Of a DNA stretch of 64,000 nt, positions 1 to 10,044 are shown piece after piece. Position 1 is the first letter of the stretch; each line of letters begins with the position of its first letter. Position numbers and translations under genes: made by a program. Below the pieces are notes generated by a model. That model was not told where the DNA came from. It was given only the letters and a program-made list of their open reading frames with translations, and made no database searches. Source of the DNA: Lepidostoma basale (taxonomy: Eukaryota > Arthropoda > Insecta > Trichoptera > Lepidostomatidae); the NCBI GenBank assembly GCA_022606425.2, contig JAHDVF020000732.1, positions 124,001-188,000 of the forward strand. Direction: 5' to 3'.

Positions 1-280
1 GATAATGAAAAAAATAAAATATGACGATTTTCTTATGAATACCGTTTTTTTCAGTAATTAGTTTATTATTCGCGACATGTTTCGAATGTTTTTCACCAAC
101 GATATAAACTGTTTATATCGTTCTCCTATACTATTTCGTCAGTGTTTTAATTATGGAATTCCATAGTATTAACGCCTTTAGTTTATAAAAAAAGAATTTG
201 AATTTGAAAAAATTAAACTTATCAACATTATACACATATTATGATGCATTTGTTCAAATTTTTAGTGTAACGAGCTGTGA
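1..280. other. AT-rich unique sequence, nothing recognised
   Basis: The stretch is strongly AT-rich with runs of A and T and frequent stops in all frames. I see no repeat family member, coding segment or RNA gene in it. Confidence 0.5.
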
Positions 281-560
281 ACAGCCATAAAGTTTCCGCC
301 CTCCAAGTACCCAATCGGGTGTACTCCCTCCTACCCCCCGCAGGCCCGGTTACGGTAGGCGGCGGAGACCGCATTATCACCCAGATAATCGTACGCGAGC
401 CTTAACAACCGTAAAACACCAATTAACCCCTCGCTCCCCGCGCGGCGGAAACTTTGCAATTCTGGCTGCTAACCGAAACAAGCTAACCTATTACCGGTGG
501 ACGAGCAAGCTTGATGCTGCTGCGCCGGTGTCTGCAATTATAGACGGACGGCTTTCGATT
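281..560. other. GC-richer island, possible conserved non-coding element
   Basis: The base composition rises sharply against the AT-rich flanks, and the segment resembles none of the repeats elsewhere in the window. It holds a C-rich run near 330, a GGCGGCGG motif, several CpGs and several ATTA/TAAT cores near 520-560. Stops break all frames, so it does not look coding. The composition fits a regulatory block or an old conserved element. That reading is inference, because conservation cannot be seen from one sequence. Confidence 0.3.
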
Positions 561-780
561 AAACAAATATTGTTTTATAAACAACAATTTTTCGTCGATT
601 TGAATGAAAATAATAGGTTATTAATTTGTATGAAAAAACGATAGTTTTTAAAGGGCTAAACAATGGGCTATTTAAGTTTTTTTTTAAATTACCATATGTA
701 TTTACTTTTTAGTGATTTCACCTAACTTATAGCCGAACAAGTATATAAAATTATAATGAACATTATGGTAAACAGTTGGT

Positions 781-1075
781 ATCATCTGAGTGATTACGGC
801 GCCCCTTAATGGTATAGTTCCTAGTCACCGTTAATGGTCATTGCGGGACCACGGCGACCGTTTCGGACCGCTCCGGTCCCGCGGTGGACATTCCCTTCGC
901 ATAATAGGACCGCCCGGCAGCCAATGCCCGCCGCTCCGACCACACGGTTATTACTTCCGTTTCATAATGGATACATGATCACGAGTTACCTAGTCAAAGT
1001 TTGACGTGCTGGCTCATTAGAGCGTGCTCCTTGATTAACTCGTCTTGCCTCGTGAACTTTGCTAATTTTGTATTG
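781..1075. other. GC-richer island, possible conserved non-coding element
   Basis: A second apparently unique GC-rich block follows within 250 bp of the first. It contains a CCGTT/AACGG-rich centre with many CpGs (830-950) and TTAATGG repeated at about 807 and 831. No frame stays open. With the island at 281-560 it could form one regulatory region. Alternatives are an ancient decayed repeat or chance composition. Confidence 0.3.
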
Positions 1076-1170
1076 TAAACTCGTGCTGTTAATCTGATTT
1101 AATGATACTGTAAAACATCATTTATACACAACACTATTATATATTACAAAATATAGAGTGTTCGTGGAGT

Positions 1171-1375
1171 GAGACAAATCAAATCGGTTTATTTTCTCAA
1201 AAGGTATTACAAACAAAAATATAGTTTAAGGCATCTATTGACAACTTGTAAAATTTAACATATAATACCAGGAACGCATGAGAGATGGTTCGACTTTAGG
1301 AATACAATATACTCTCTAAAGTCAAGAGTATTTGTCTTCTGAACTTACTTTGACTTATATTAATCAGGTCGATTT
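1171..1375 (-). mobile_element. 3' end of a retroelement with (TTTGA)n tail
   Basis: The + strand starts with AAATCAAATC followed by GGTTTATT, so on the minus strand the element ends in a TTTGA-type tandem tail. The body matches the copies at 25370-26110 and 28543-28800, including the shared words AACGCATGAGAGATGGTTC and AAGAGTATTTGTC. This is the shortest and most decayed of the three. A short tandem 3' tail with varied 5' truncation is typical of non-LTR retroelements. The family name cannot be fixed from this fragment. Confidence 0.6.
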
Positions 1376-1473
1376 ATGAGATTTTTGAGATAAAATGTTT
1401 TTTTTTTTTAAATAAATGGTGGTCGTAATCAAAATTTTATCTTTATTAATCAGTGAACATTGTTATGGAAATA

Positions 1474-1537
1474 CTAAAATACTGAGAAATTTTTTTAGAG
1501 CCACGCTAAAATACTGAGAAAAATTTTTGGACCCACG
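1474..1537. repeat. Tandem duplication, two 32-bp units
   Basis: A 32-bp unit beginning CTAAAATACTGAGAAA is repeated directly at 1474-1505 and 1506-1537 with a few substitutions. It sits at the 5' edge of the LINE remnant that follows, and the second unit leads into its reading frame. Confidence 0.7.
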
Positions 1538-1878
1538 CTGGAGGATGGGACTTTCAGAATTAAAAGAAACCTTGAACTCGAAGAACTAATTAACTAGGAA
1601 ACAATAGTGAGATTCTGTAAGTCTCAATGCCTACAGTGGGTAGGCCATGTGGAAAGAATGCCAGAGTGTAGAACACCACAAATTATATCACCGAGAGGCA
1701 GAGGCAGATCGAGAAAAAGATGGGCGGAGTGCGTGGAATAAGATTGGGAGAAAATAGAAGGAGCTGGGGAATGGAGAGAGATGGCCAGAGACAGAAGTCA
1801 GTGGAGGACCGTTGTGGAGGAGGTCAAGTCCCACACCGGGATGTAGCGCCGAGAAATGAATGAATGAAATGATGAACA
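1506..1878 (+). pseudogene. LINE C-terminal remnant with (ATGA)n tail
   Basis: Translation gives the basic tail typical of RTE-like reverse transcriptases: ILRKIFGP, then an in-frame stop, then QCLQWVGHVERMPECRTPQ, RGRGRSRKRWAECVE, another stop, and MARDRSQWRTVVEEVKSH. The GHVERM and RGRxRxRW motifs mark the domain downstream of the RT in insect non-LTR elements. The frame ends near 1845 and is followed by GAATGAATGAAATGATG, a short tandem 3' tail. The copy is 5'-truncated and has at least two nonsense mutations, so it is dead. The long minus-strand opening at 1688-1879 is a shadow of it. Confidence 0.8.
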
Positions 1879-2059
1879 TAACAGGAACTTATTATGAAAA
1901 CAGAAACTAGACCTGTCTGTCTATATTAGGTAATACTAGACGGACACATCATACATTTTAATAATTTTAATTGATAAATTCCAAAAGAAATGCAATTTAC
2001 AAAAAAAATCAGTAATGAATTTTCCGTGCAGATAATTTTATAAACATGTGCGTATTTTT

Positions 2060-2500
2060 AGCTTTCGCTTTTTATTTGCAATGATGATTTGGAGTGCACC
2101 GCAGTAGTCGCTATATTTTTTCTCTCGTGGTTGACCCACGTGTTTTCCCGCCCATGAATTGCAATTAGATAAAATTTTGTTTCCGCTTTACGGGCAAGTT
2201 ATGCGTATTTAAAATATTTACAGCGTGATATATTAAAATCAATTTTCATGTCGTTTGATAATAAGTTATTCATGTGCGAACCGTCGGTGGATAATTGAAT
2301 CGAGATCAGTTTAGAGACGAAACTAATTCCCAGAGTTCCGTTAACCGATGTAAATTCATTTGCCAGCAGTTAGTTAGCAGCAGCAGCAGTTAGCAGATGC
2401 GGAATAACAATCCGATCTGGTGCTCGTTATAAGGCTGCGAATCGTTGCAAACCGGTGATAATCGCATTTCGCTACCATGTGGCTTCTCCGTCTCTGGGAT
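2060..2500. other. GC-richer islands, possible conserved non-coding elements
   Basis: Two apparently unique richer blocks lie at 2085-2200 and 2281-2500. The first has CACGTG inside GACCCACGTGTTTTCCC. The second has an imperfect CAGTTAG/CAGCAG run near 2367-2393. No coding potential is seen. The composition contrasts with the AT-rich DNA between 1880 and 2060. Confidence 0.25.
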
Positions 2501-2835
2501 GAATATATTTCAAGTAAACAAATATATTAAAGTGATTATTATGAAGGAAATCATTTGTATCTATATCATAAAGTTTTATTAATTAACGGACTAACTAATC
2601 AATCTCACCGATTCTCAGGAGGGGTAGGCAGAAAGGAAGGATCGTTTTATACTCGATACTGCTCTGTCCTGATATATTTCCGAAGGTTAATCTATATTTA
2701 TACATCGTAACTTGCGCACTCGTCGATTTTTCCAACATCAAACATGACCATCTTTTAGTATTTAATTAATTTGGTTATGTCATGCTTTTCTTATTATTAT
2801 ATAAATGTAATTTTTTGCTTTCAAGGCATTTTAAT

Positions 2836-2963
2836 TTGATAATGCCTTTGAAAGGCGAAACATGTTATTCCCATAAACTATAATAAAGCATCAAGAAAAC
2901 ATATGTTTTCATTTGTATTAATTATTTAATATGGAGTTTTACACCATTGTTCAAGAAACAATT
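2836..2963 (+). repeat. H2 foldback repeat (hammerhead-like head plus conserved tail)
   Basis: The head reads TTGATAA (2836-2842), T, a GCC...GGC hairpin (2844-2856), GAAAC (2857-2861), ACATGT, T. This is hammerhead order with TTGATAA in place of CTGATGA, which keeps the 3-8 pair as U-A. Three base pairs of stem I are possible (AAT at 2833-2835 with ATT at 2867-2869). The roughly 95-bp tail ends in GAGTTTTACACCATTGTTC and recurs at 17150, 39738, 43930, 44498 and 55565. The repeat is well supported. Ribozyme activity is not. Confidence 0.7.
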
Positions 2964-3014
2964 TATAATTCAAAGAGTTTATTATTCACCCGGTGCCATT
3001 TATTTTCCACAATT

Positions 3015-3175
3015 AAAAGGTAATATAAAAACTGAATGTAGTGCGAATGAGAGTGTTCTGTACAAAATATTGAAAACACACATAGGATGGTTTGGACCCA
3101 TGGAAAAAATCGATATAAGTTCTTTCTGCCTATCCCTTCAGAGAGACGGCGTGATTGGTGGTTAGTTAGTTTTTT
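3015..3175 (+). pseudogene. RTE-like subfamily A remnant, internally deleted
   Basis: The frame contains NIKTECSANESVLYKILK and IGWFGPMEKI, a decayed form of the family motif NIRSECGAxxGVLNKIMKGS and RWFGHMERM. It then jumps straight to the 3' end (CTGCCTATCCCTTCAGAG, GGCGTGATTGG) with a short GTTAGTTAG tail. The region coding KKVYVNDVNG is missing. It abuts the H2 repeat upstream. Confidence 0.75.
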
Positions 3176-3461
3176 AAATATATGATTAAAAAATGTATAT
3201 TGGATATTTTTTCTTAATTTAAAACATGTCTGAAAACATTAATTTTCCTATTAAATTAAATTAAATAACAGGTGAAAATCCAGGATTCGTATACAGATAT
3301 AAGTATACATTTCACAAATATTTGTAAATATTCTGGTCAATTATTGGGCGTATAAAATAGGAGTGGATACTCCAGGCGACTTCTAACAGTGCGCTAGGAG
3401 GCGGTAGCCTCTTCGCATTGTGTTAATAAAGTAGTTTGCTGAATGCTAAAACAATCATTCT

Positions 3462-3758
3462 TCATAGATGGCGTTAGTGGATGGATTGTATAGATTAATC
3501 TTAAAAAATTAATTAGTACAATCAAATCTACATAGATGGCTAACTGGAACTGCCACGTGAAGATATGTATGGATTTGGAGTATATATACAACTTCCAAAA
3601 ATGTATCATACATGATCATAATAACAATGGTGGAATGGGGAATGTTGTAATTACATAAAGCGTGCGCTTAACCCAACCAATGACAGGTCATAAGTCCTGT
3701 AAACACCTTGATCATCCATATTCAGTTTCCAGTTTGTTTCTTCGTCTCTATTGAGATA
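3462..3758 (-). mobile_element. M1 mariner-like MITE, one end lost
   Basis: The right end (CTTCGTCTCTATTGAGATA) and the inner block (CCAACCAATGACAGGTCAT, AAGTCCTGTAAAC) match the copies at 8249-8547 and 19728-19925 in reverse orientation. A TAGATGGCGTTAGTG segment near 3465 matches the other side of the 8249 copy. The left inverted repeat is missing or decayed. It carries no coding capacity. Confidence 0.6.
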
Positions 3759-3775
3759 CAAGTAAAAATTTAAAT

Positions 3776-4038
3776 AACTTTGTTTTATGTATCACAATTG
3801 TATTTTATTTTACGCGACAGCTGTTTCGTTAACCTATATTGACATCATCAGGTGTTACAATATTATTATTGTAACACCTGACGGTATTACATATTATTGT
3901 AACACCTGATGATGTCAATATAGGTGGACGAAACAGCTGTCGCGTAAAACAAAATAAAATTGTGATACATAAAACAAAGTAATTTAATTTAACAGTTTAA
4001 AATGTTAAGGTATTATAGTTTTTCGGCCAAAACAATGG
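3776..4038. repeat. H1 palindromic repeat, copy A, with two facing hammerhead motifs
   Basis: The arms of about 80 bp are inverted around 3860-3890. Outer ends read TTTATGTATCACAATTGTAT and its complement. An extra partial unit (GTAACACCTGACGG) sits in the centre. The right flank (GGTATTATAG, TTTCGGCCAAAACAATGGAC) is part of the repeat because it recurs in copies B and G. A transcript across the whole repeat would form a long hairpin that competes with each ribozyme fold. Confidence 0.85.
3898..3950 (+). ncRNA. Hammerhead ribozyme motif, H1-A plus-strand unit
   Basis: The core CTGATGA is at 3906-3912, stem II at 3914-3929 (GUC/GAC closing, inner pairs partly lost), GAAAC at 3930-3934, and the self-complementary ACAGCTGT at 3933-3940 as stem III. 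The predicted cleavage site follows C3941. One extra nucleotide (T3913) lies between the core and stem II. The minus strand carries a second unit at 3812-3860 with an intact CTGATGA core and one mismatch in stem II. The very short stem III suggests it would act best as a dimer, as in known retroelement hammerheads. Confidence 0.6.
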
Positions 4039-4359
4039 ACCATGAATTCTCCTGTTAAATGTAATGAATTAAACCAACACAACCAAATGTTTCTCTACAC
4101 AACTAGTTGTATATCTATAAAAAAGGGCATTGAAAATATTTCAGTGTTTTTATCAAAACGTTTTGACAAACGAGCGTTTAATTCTAAATTCTATAAAATA
4201 TTTCGCTATCGTATGAATAAAACAAGTAAATAAAGAAAATTTCAATGAATTAATTCCCCTCGTTTGAAAAATATCTCATTGAAAACAAAACCGATTTTTT
4301 CTCGAGGGCAGAATGGAAATAGAAATGGAAAAACAAACATATAAACATGAAATTAGAAT

Positions 4360-4690
4360 TTCAATGGGCCCTGTGATTGCGCGCATCCAACCAGCATTTT
4401 ATTCGCGGCCCCTTTCCTCGCATTACCGAACACTTTCCGAGTAACTGGTTAAAGTTCATTAAACAATGATATAAGTTACACGAAGTCGCGAAGTTGTCTA
4501 CCTGCGGGAGCTTTTTTCCCTCCACGCAGCGTATTGAGTTTAGCCCTAGTCCTGTAATTGAATGTTAACCTGAGGAAAGAACTTCCTAACTGGCTAGATC
4601 CTGTTGGAACTTTTATTCTCGCTAATTGAACTATCTGAGAGGCTTCCCGTAGAGATTCAGGGGCTAACTTGACGTCCGTGTAAAACCGTT
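4360..4690. other. GC-richer island, possible conserved non-coding element
   Basis: This apparently unique block contains GCGCGCATCCAACCAGC, several CpGs, AATTGAA and ATTAA cores and a CAGGGGCTAAC stretch. No open frame spans it. It separates the H1 repeat from the SINE cluster. Confidence 0.3.
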
Positions 4691-5013
4691 TGTAAAATTA
4701 CATCAAAAGACACATTTTTATTATTATTTGATTCCTTTTTTGTTTTAATGATAATAAGGTGATCAAATAATGGTGTATACATTTTATTAGATATTTTATT
4801 TTAATATTCTATAAATACGAGTACTGTACACGCTTTATAATATGATATCTTACCTTATATTATCAAACGTTACTTCGAAGCAGCTTAAAATGATAAAATT
4901 ATACTTTTTTCTGTCTTTAAAATATTTTTGTTGTTGTTGATATATTGTGATAAGGTGTTCAATAACGAACAGTTAATTTTTTGTTATTTTTTATATATAC
5001 TCGTATATATATT

Positions 5014-5230
5014 ACAACAGGTCGTTTGAACCCAATTACTGTATACAATTTGTTTTTACCTATTATATTGATTCTCGTACATGTGATAGGTAGCTTATCT
5101 ATCGCCATATTATTGTTAAGTGAATTTTACGTCAGACCAAAGGCAGTGTCACACTTCCATCGCCGGAAATCGTACCCAGGACCTTCAGTGTGGCAGTTAG
5201 AGCTCTTACCACTCAGCCACGAATGTCATT
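5014..5230 (-). mobile_element. tRNA-derived SINE, 3' end type 1
   Basis: Reading the minus strand, the head is a degenerate tRNA (CGTGGCTGAGTGGTAAGAGC as the A-box side, GGTCCTGGGTACGATTTCC as the B-box side). The body carries CACATGTxACGAGAATCAATAT-like sequence, and the 3' end is AGTAATTGGGTTCAAACGAC. The copy is full length but diverged. The + strand opening at 4981-5232 is antisense to it and is not a gene. Confidence 0.85.
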
Positions 5231-5261
5231 AATGATTTAAAATCACCGTCAACAAATTTCG

Positions 5262-5345
5262 CATTTGATAATCCCTTAGAAGGGCGAAATATGTCATTCC
5301 AATGAGTTATTATGTAACTTCTAGAAAACAGTTATTTACATTCTG
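5262..5345 (+). repeat. H2 foldback repeat, head only
   Basis: TTGATAA is at 5265-5271, a CCCTT/AAGGG hairpin at 5273-5284, GAAAT at 5286-5290 and ATATGT then C at 5289-5295. It has the H2 architecture with one change in the palindromic stem III that preserves pairing (ACATGT to ATATGT). The conserved tail is lost after about 5340. Confidence 0.6.
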
Positions 5346-6085
5346 ATTAATGATAATTATTGTATTATAGTTTAGGTTAGGTTGTGTCAGAACACGTGGA
5401 TTACCTATCTATCAATGATAACAGGGTTAACAAATCCGATCACAATAATAATAAACATGTGAAAATAATTGTAACATATGAAATCGTTATATTTTTACCT
5501 TAATAAGAAAATTACATAAAATTACTAGTTAGTAATTGAACACATTGTTCTTTTTAAAATACACTATATTTGTGCTTCAAGTCTAGTTTATTTATTATGA
5601 GATTAAAAAATGTGACTATTTGCTAGTAAACAGGACATGCGTTTCATAAATTATTGAACAGAGTGCATTGATTTTCTGAACATACTTCCAAATCCCCCGT
5701 AATGAAACATTTGAAAGGATTCACATTTTGGTGTGTATTCTTATTCAACCTTTTCTTTTGTTAGTCCTCCATTGTTCGTGGCTAAGAAATTGTTCCTTAT
5801 TCTACCTATCTGTATAAAATATAGACTCTAGTAGACACACATGTAAGTTCGTGCCACAAAGGGTACGCAAAGTGCTCTAAGAAATCCAATCACTCTTGGA
5901 AACTTGTCATAGTAAAGTAACCTAAAGGCGACCTGGCAGTTTCCTTTTAGACTCAAACTAGCGGTACTATATTTCAGTGATTGGAAATTCTATTGTTAAC
6001 CTGAAGTCGTGCGCCACCATGTCAATGTTGGAGAAACTAATACAAATATCAACAATTCAAATGCAACCATTTATTACAAAATGAA
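5346..6085. other. AT-rich sequence, nothing firm
   Basis: No repeat family member or coding exon is recognised. The section 5840-6010 is slightly richer in GC and apparently unique, but short and unconvincing. Confidence 0.4.
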
Positions 6086-6088
6086 TAA

Positions 6089-6216
6089 TATTGGTCTGGT
6101 AAAGAATTCTCATGATAATAAAATTAAGATAGATTAGCTACCTATCATATGTCATGAGAATCAATATAATTGCTAAAAACAATTTGCATAAAGTAATTGG
6201 GTTCCAATGACCCGTA
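6089..6216 (+). mobile_element. SINE body and 3' end, type 1, 5'-truncated
   Basis: The fragment starts at TTGGTCTGGTAAAGAATTC, which corresponds to the post-tRNA body. It runs through GATTAGCTACCTATCATATG and ATGAGAATCAATATAATTGC to AGTAATTGGGTTCCAATGAC. The tRNA head is absent. Confidence 0.8.
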
Positions 6217-6488
6217 AAAAAATTCATTATAAAATTTAAATAAACATAGCTGTATATATCTTTTCTACACTATTTCAATCTCAGATGTCTTAAAAAATGT
6301 TTCAATAGAATACTATACATTAATCGTATATATACATTACTATACATTAATAACAAAAGTTTAATATAGTAATTTATACGCATATTTACTCGAAATATTA
6401 AAATTATAAATCCTTATTATGGAAACCATCTTGTTAATATGGCCTTAATAAAGAATAGGTAAAGGCGTAACTAGTTGGCTTAAAATAT

Positions 6489-6572
6489 AGGTAGAGGTTG
6501 TTTAAGCCCAGTTACAGTGTACAATTTATTTTATCTATGTATTATAATGATTTTGATGACATATTACCCATT
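6489..6572 (-). mobile_element. SINE 3'-end fragment, type 1
   Basis: The + strand reads AGAGGTTGTTTAAGCCCAGT then TACAGTGTACAATTTATTTT. It matches the reversed 3' end of the type 1 SINE. Only about 80 bp remain. Confidence 0.65.
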
Positions 6573-6574
6573 TC

Positions 6575-7338
6575 GCAACTTTCAGTTCGAGAATGCTCTC
6601 ACAAAGCGAAACAAACATCTACCTAGTGTTTATATACGAGTATTAATAAAAAAATCACTGTAAAACCGAAAAAAAAATTGCGTTTTTATTTTATATTTTA
6701 TCACTTGGAAAACCGTGGAAAAGCAATGACTATGTATTATTATTTAAAAAACGGAATTTTAATATTACCTACAATGTAAATATACAAATCGTAAACATTC
6801 GTTAAAGTTAGTTCAACATGAGCTTAAAAAGTGTAAATAAGGGATATTTTCAGAAATTTCATTATATTTTACCATCCATACTTATTCAATAAATAAACGT
6901 ACTAATATATACTACATATGTGTTTGTGTGCGTTTCATTGGTAAATTTGTCTGGTGACTATGAAGTTAGTTTCTGCAAACAACGTGACCGCACTTAAGAG
7001 ATGAATTTGAGACTCTTTGAAGCCAGAAAAGGTTCACGGACGATTTAACAAAACACGCATTTGTCAGTGTGCGTGCTTCATATGAAAACCTCTACAAAAT
7101 ATTTATTATAGATCCCTATACGCATAATCATATTTTTCAATGCTGCCGCTTAAAATTAACTATATATTGAGTTGCGAGTATATTAGATTGATAAATCAAA
7201 TTTAAATTGTTTACAATAAATATATTATTCTAATTATTAACCATGACCGATACTAGTAAAAAAAAAAATGTGATAATTTAGTTCAGTTGATATATGAGTT
7301 AGATTCCACTTAGATGATCACAATGGTTTTTCCTAATA
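6575..7338. other. AT-rich sequence, nothing recognised
   Basis: The span is low in GC with scattered A and T runs. There is a modest GC rise at 6940-7080 with no open frame. No repeat family member was identified. Confidence 0.4.
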
Positions 7339-7340
7339 TA

Positions 7341-7847
7341 TGGCGTGTTTTTTAGAGGTTTTGTTTTTAAACTAGCAACATTGTTTTTACAGACTGTCAA
7401 TTTGACTGTTGACAGTTGATTTGTAGTCAGTTCGTTTTGCCATTTTACCATGGTCATGACGTCAGAACAGCGCTTGCAAATTGATTTTGAAAATCATGAT
7501 TCGGTTTGCCAAACTTATCGTGCCCTACGTCCATTTTACAGTCGACATAATCGTCCATCCGAGCAAGTGACGATCCATGATCGTCCATTCGGAAGATCAT
7601 GGATCGTTTTCGCACCACATATACACGAATAATACGCATCCACAAATACGACAATTGTCGAAACTTGGACTTCACGATTGCGCTTCATTCGAACTAGCCG
7701 TGGCGCTCATATGTCCGAAATCATATTTCAACAATAATGGCATAAAAGTATCTATTAAATAAATCCAATATTATAGACGATATCATTATTTTAATGTTTT
7801 TTTTTTCATTTAGAATATATATTGTATACCTCTAAAAAAACATCCTG
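7341..7847 (+). mobile_element. Internally deleted mariner-like element
   Basis: The terminal inverted repeats pair well: TGGCGTGTTTTTTAGAGG at 7341-7358 against the complement of CCTCTAAAAAAACATCCTG at 7829-7847. Each end is flanked by TA, the IS630-Tc1-mariner target duplication. The element is about 507 bp, where full elements carry roughly 1 kb of transposase. Inside, only the first and last parts of a transposase survive. It is non-autonomous. Confidence 0.85.
7450..7737 (+). pseudogene. Mariner-like transposase, both ends kept, middle deleted
   Basis: The N-terminus MVMTSEQRLQIDFENHDS and TYRALRPFYSRHNRPSEQ matches the helix-turn-helix start of insect mariner-type transposases (EQR...YRALRPFYGRHNRP). 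The catalytic DDE/D middle is gone. After a stop at 7630 the same frame resumes with IVETWTSRLRFIRTSRGAHM and SEIIFQQ then a stop, which is the conserved C-terminal end (WxxRLxxxxxSRGxHxxEIIF). A 33-bp palindrome near 7573-7605 marks the deletion junction. No active product is possible. Confidence 0.8.
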
Positions 7848-7849
7848 TA

Positions 7850-8248
7850 CTGTTGTATAAAATGATTTATTTATTGATGATATAAAACTCTATACATCTT
7901 TTTCTTCCGAGTCTCTAGTGTTCTTCGCCTCCAACTCCTCCTGTCCTCCGCTTCGACCCTAGAATTTGACAATCAACTCTATACATAACATTATTATTGT
8001 TAAAAACTTCAGTTGTCAACATATTCAATTATATTTTACGGCAATAATAATTTTGCTTTATCAGGGCGTTTTCGAATGTGATGGAAATCAAATGCGTATT
8101 AATAAAACCTTTTATATAGCCAAGCCAATGAAGCGATATTTAAATAGTTAATAATGCTTTTTTTTGTTTTTTTGAATGTATACAAATACTTGTAGACAAA
8201 TACTGGATTTTACCCATTACGGGTGTATTAATCATTAAGAAATAGTTG
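7850..8248. other. AT-rich sequence with a short CT-rich segment
   Basis: A CT-rich stretch at 7903-7965 (TCTAGTGTTCTTCGCCTCC, CTCCTGTCCTCCGCTTCGAC) resembles antisense of a LINE coding tail but is too short to assign. The rest shows nothing. Confidence 0.3.
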
Positions 8249-8547
8249 TATCTCAGTAGATACGAATATGTAAATCATTTGGAGACAGAATATGGTGATC
8301 GAGGCGTTTACAGGACTTATGACCTGTCATTGGTTGGGTTAAGCGATCGGTTTATATATTACAGCATTCCCCATTGCACCCTTCTACGAACATCACGTCT
8401 GACAATTATTTGAAAGTAGTATATATGCTACCATGTTGAGAAACATTTCACATATTTTAGTTCAATCTACACTAGCGCCATCTATTGAGACTAGAGAGAC
8501 CACCATATTCTGTTTCCAAATAATTTATCTTTGTCTCTATTGAGATA
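8249..8547 (+). mobile_element. M1 mariner-like MITE, complete
   Basis: Inverted ends of about 48 bp match: TATCTCAGTAGATACGAATA and GAGACAGAATATGGTG at the left against the complement of CACCATATTCTGTTTCC and CTCTATTGAGATA at the right. TA at both boundaries fits a mariner-type insertion. The interior is non-coding and shares GGCGTTTACAGGACTTATGA with the copies at 3462 and 19728. Confidence 0.75.
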
Positions 8548-8789
8548 TAATTTACATCTTCGTCTCTATTCTTAATGATTTGATAATGCAATTGCATGGT
8601 AAATTCTACATGGTAAATAACATGGATATTAAATGTCACTCCCTTAAAGTATCATTTAATGAAATTTCCAAGAAACGGACATTTTAATCAATATAAATAA
8701 AAATATTATTTATTTAAACTTAATACTTCAAAAGTTAATACGAATGAAAATTTTAGTTTTCTAAAAAAATTATCACATTATGTGATTGT

Positions 8790-8875
8790 CTGTCTAAGGC
8801 ATTATCAAATGTATGTCAATACGAATATTGATTGTTTAATGTGGAGTTCTACATCATTGTTAAAGAAACAATAAT
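8790..8875. repeat. H2 repeat fragments
   Basis: A reversed H2 head remnant (AAGGCATTATCAAATG) sits next to a forward H2 tail remnant (TTTAATGTGGAGTTCTACAT, CATTGTTAAAGAAACAAT). The two halves have opposite orientation, which suggests a rearranged palindromic copy. Confidence 0.5.
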
Positions 8876-9529
8876 TACTTCAAAAGTATATTTTATAATA
8901 TTTTTAAAATATAACAAAGTTGTAAAACAATCATAATGCCCCAAATTTATCATTGAATTGTTTTTTGATCTCGTTTACTGATTTAATATTGTTTCTTAAG
9001 AAACACGAATTCTTCGGAATCATACCCGAAGAAAGGTCTCTCAGGTATTATTTATAGACACAAAAATTGTTTCTAGAATCCTCTGAATTAAAAATCATTT
9101 CTAAATACTACGAGCGCTCCCTTCCTCTCTTCGTTCCAGAGGACATTTTATTATTCCTGGACGAGAGGGGGTTGAGTTTATAAACCGGTTTAAAATTAAT
9201 ACTTGTTCTAAATTACTTACATTCTTTCAATAAAACTTTTATTCGGATGTTATAATCATATTATTTTTTATTGCATATTTTTAAATCGGGAATTTTTTTT
9301 TGTAAGCTAAGGACAAATTATTTCATTGAAATAATTTTCTGTAAAAAAAATATAAGTATTTTGAAATGTAATGTTTATAATTTAAATATATAAAGATACA
9401 AGGTAAAACATATCACCTCATACGGATACAATAATAAACCACTTTTAGAAAACAAAAGATTTCATCAATACTCAATATTTGAATTGAAGTATTATTATAC
9501 GTAATTATTCAGGAGAAAATAAATCTAAA
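8876..9529. other. AT-rich sequence, nothing firm
   Basis: A GC-richer patch at 9105-9180 (CGAGCGCTCCCTTCCTCTC) is apparently unique. No coding frame or repeat family member is seen. Confidence 0.35.
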
Positions 9530-9836
9530 TTAAAAAACGATGTTTTATGCATCACAGTTATATTTTTATTTTACGCAACAGCTGTTTCGTCAATCTATGT
9601 TAACATCATCAGGTGTTACAATAATATATCAAATGTCAAAGTTATGTGATTTTAAAAAATCACGAAAATTTTACATGTGATATATAATTGTAACACCTGA
9701 TGATGTCAACATAGGTTGACGAAACAGCTGTCACGTAAAATAAAAATACAATTGTGATACATAAAACAAGGTTTTTTAATTTAACAGTTTATAATGTTAA
9801 AGTATTACAGTGTTTCGGCCAAAACAATGGACTATT
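9530..9836. repeat. H1 palindromic repeat, copy B, with two facing hammerhead motifs
   Basis: The inverted arms are 9541-9622 and 9684-9772, separated by about 60 bp of unique spacer. The right flank ends in GTTTCGGCCAAAACAATGGAC, as in copies A and G. Both arms keep CTGATGA on their own strand. Confidence 0.85.
9689..9745 (+). ncRNA. Hammerhead ribozyme motif, H1-B plus-strand unit
   Basis: The core CTGATGA is at 9697-9703 and a perfect 6-bp stem II (GTCAAC, loop ATAG, GTTGAC) at 9705-9720. GAAAC is at 9721-9725, ACAGCTGT at 9724-9731, and C9732 is the predicted cleavage position. The base after it is A where other copies have G (TCACG against TCGCG), a CpG-type change that breaks the first stem I pair. 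The minus-strand unit at 9573-9620 also has CTGATGA (9606-9612) and an intact GAAAC. This is one of the clearest units in the window. Confidence 0.65.
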
Positions 9837-10044
9837 TGAAAGTAAGGTTTAATTTATACTCGTATTACAAAAGATTTTATTTATGTAGTCAATTTATTAA
9901 TAATTATTGTATTTTTTAAATTTATTTTCATATAAATTTTATGTGAAATATATAATTTTACAATCTTAAGTGTCGTACTATAATTTTATATCAATATGAA
10001 TGAAAACAATATATTCTAGTTAAATTTTATTATAATTATTATTT

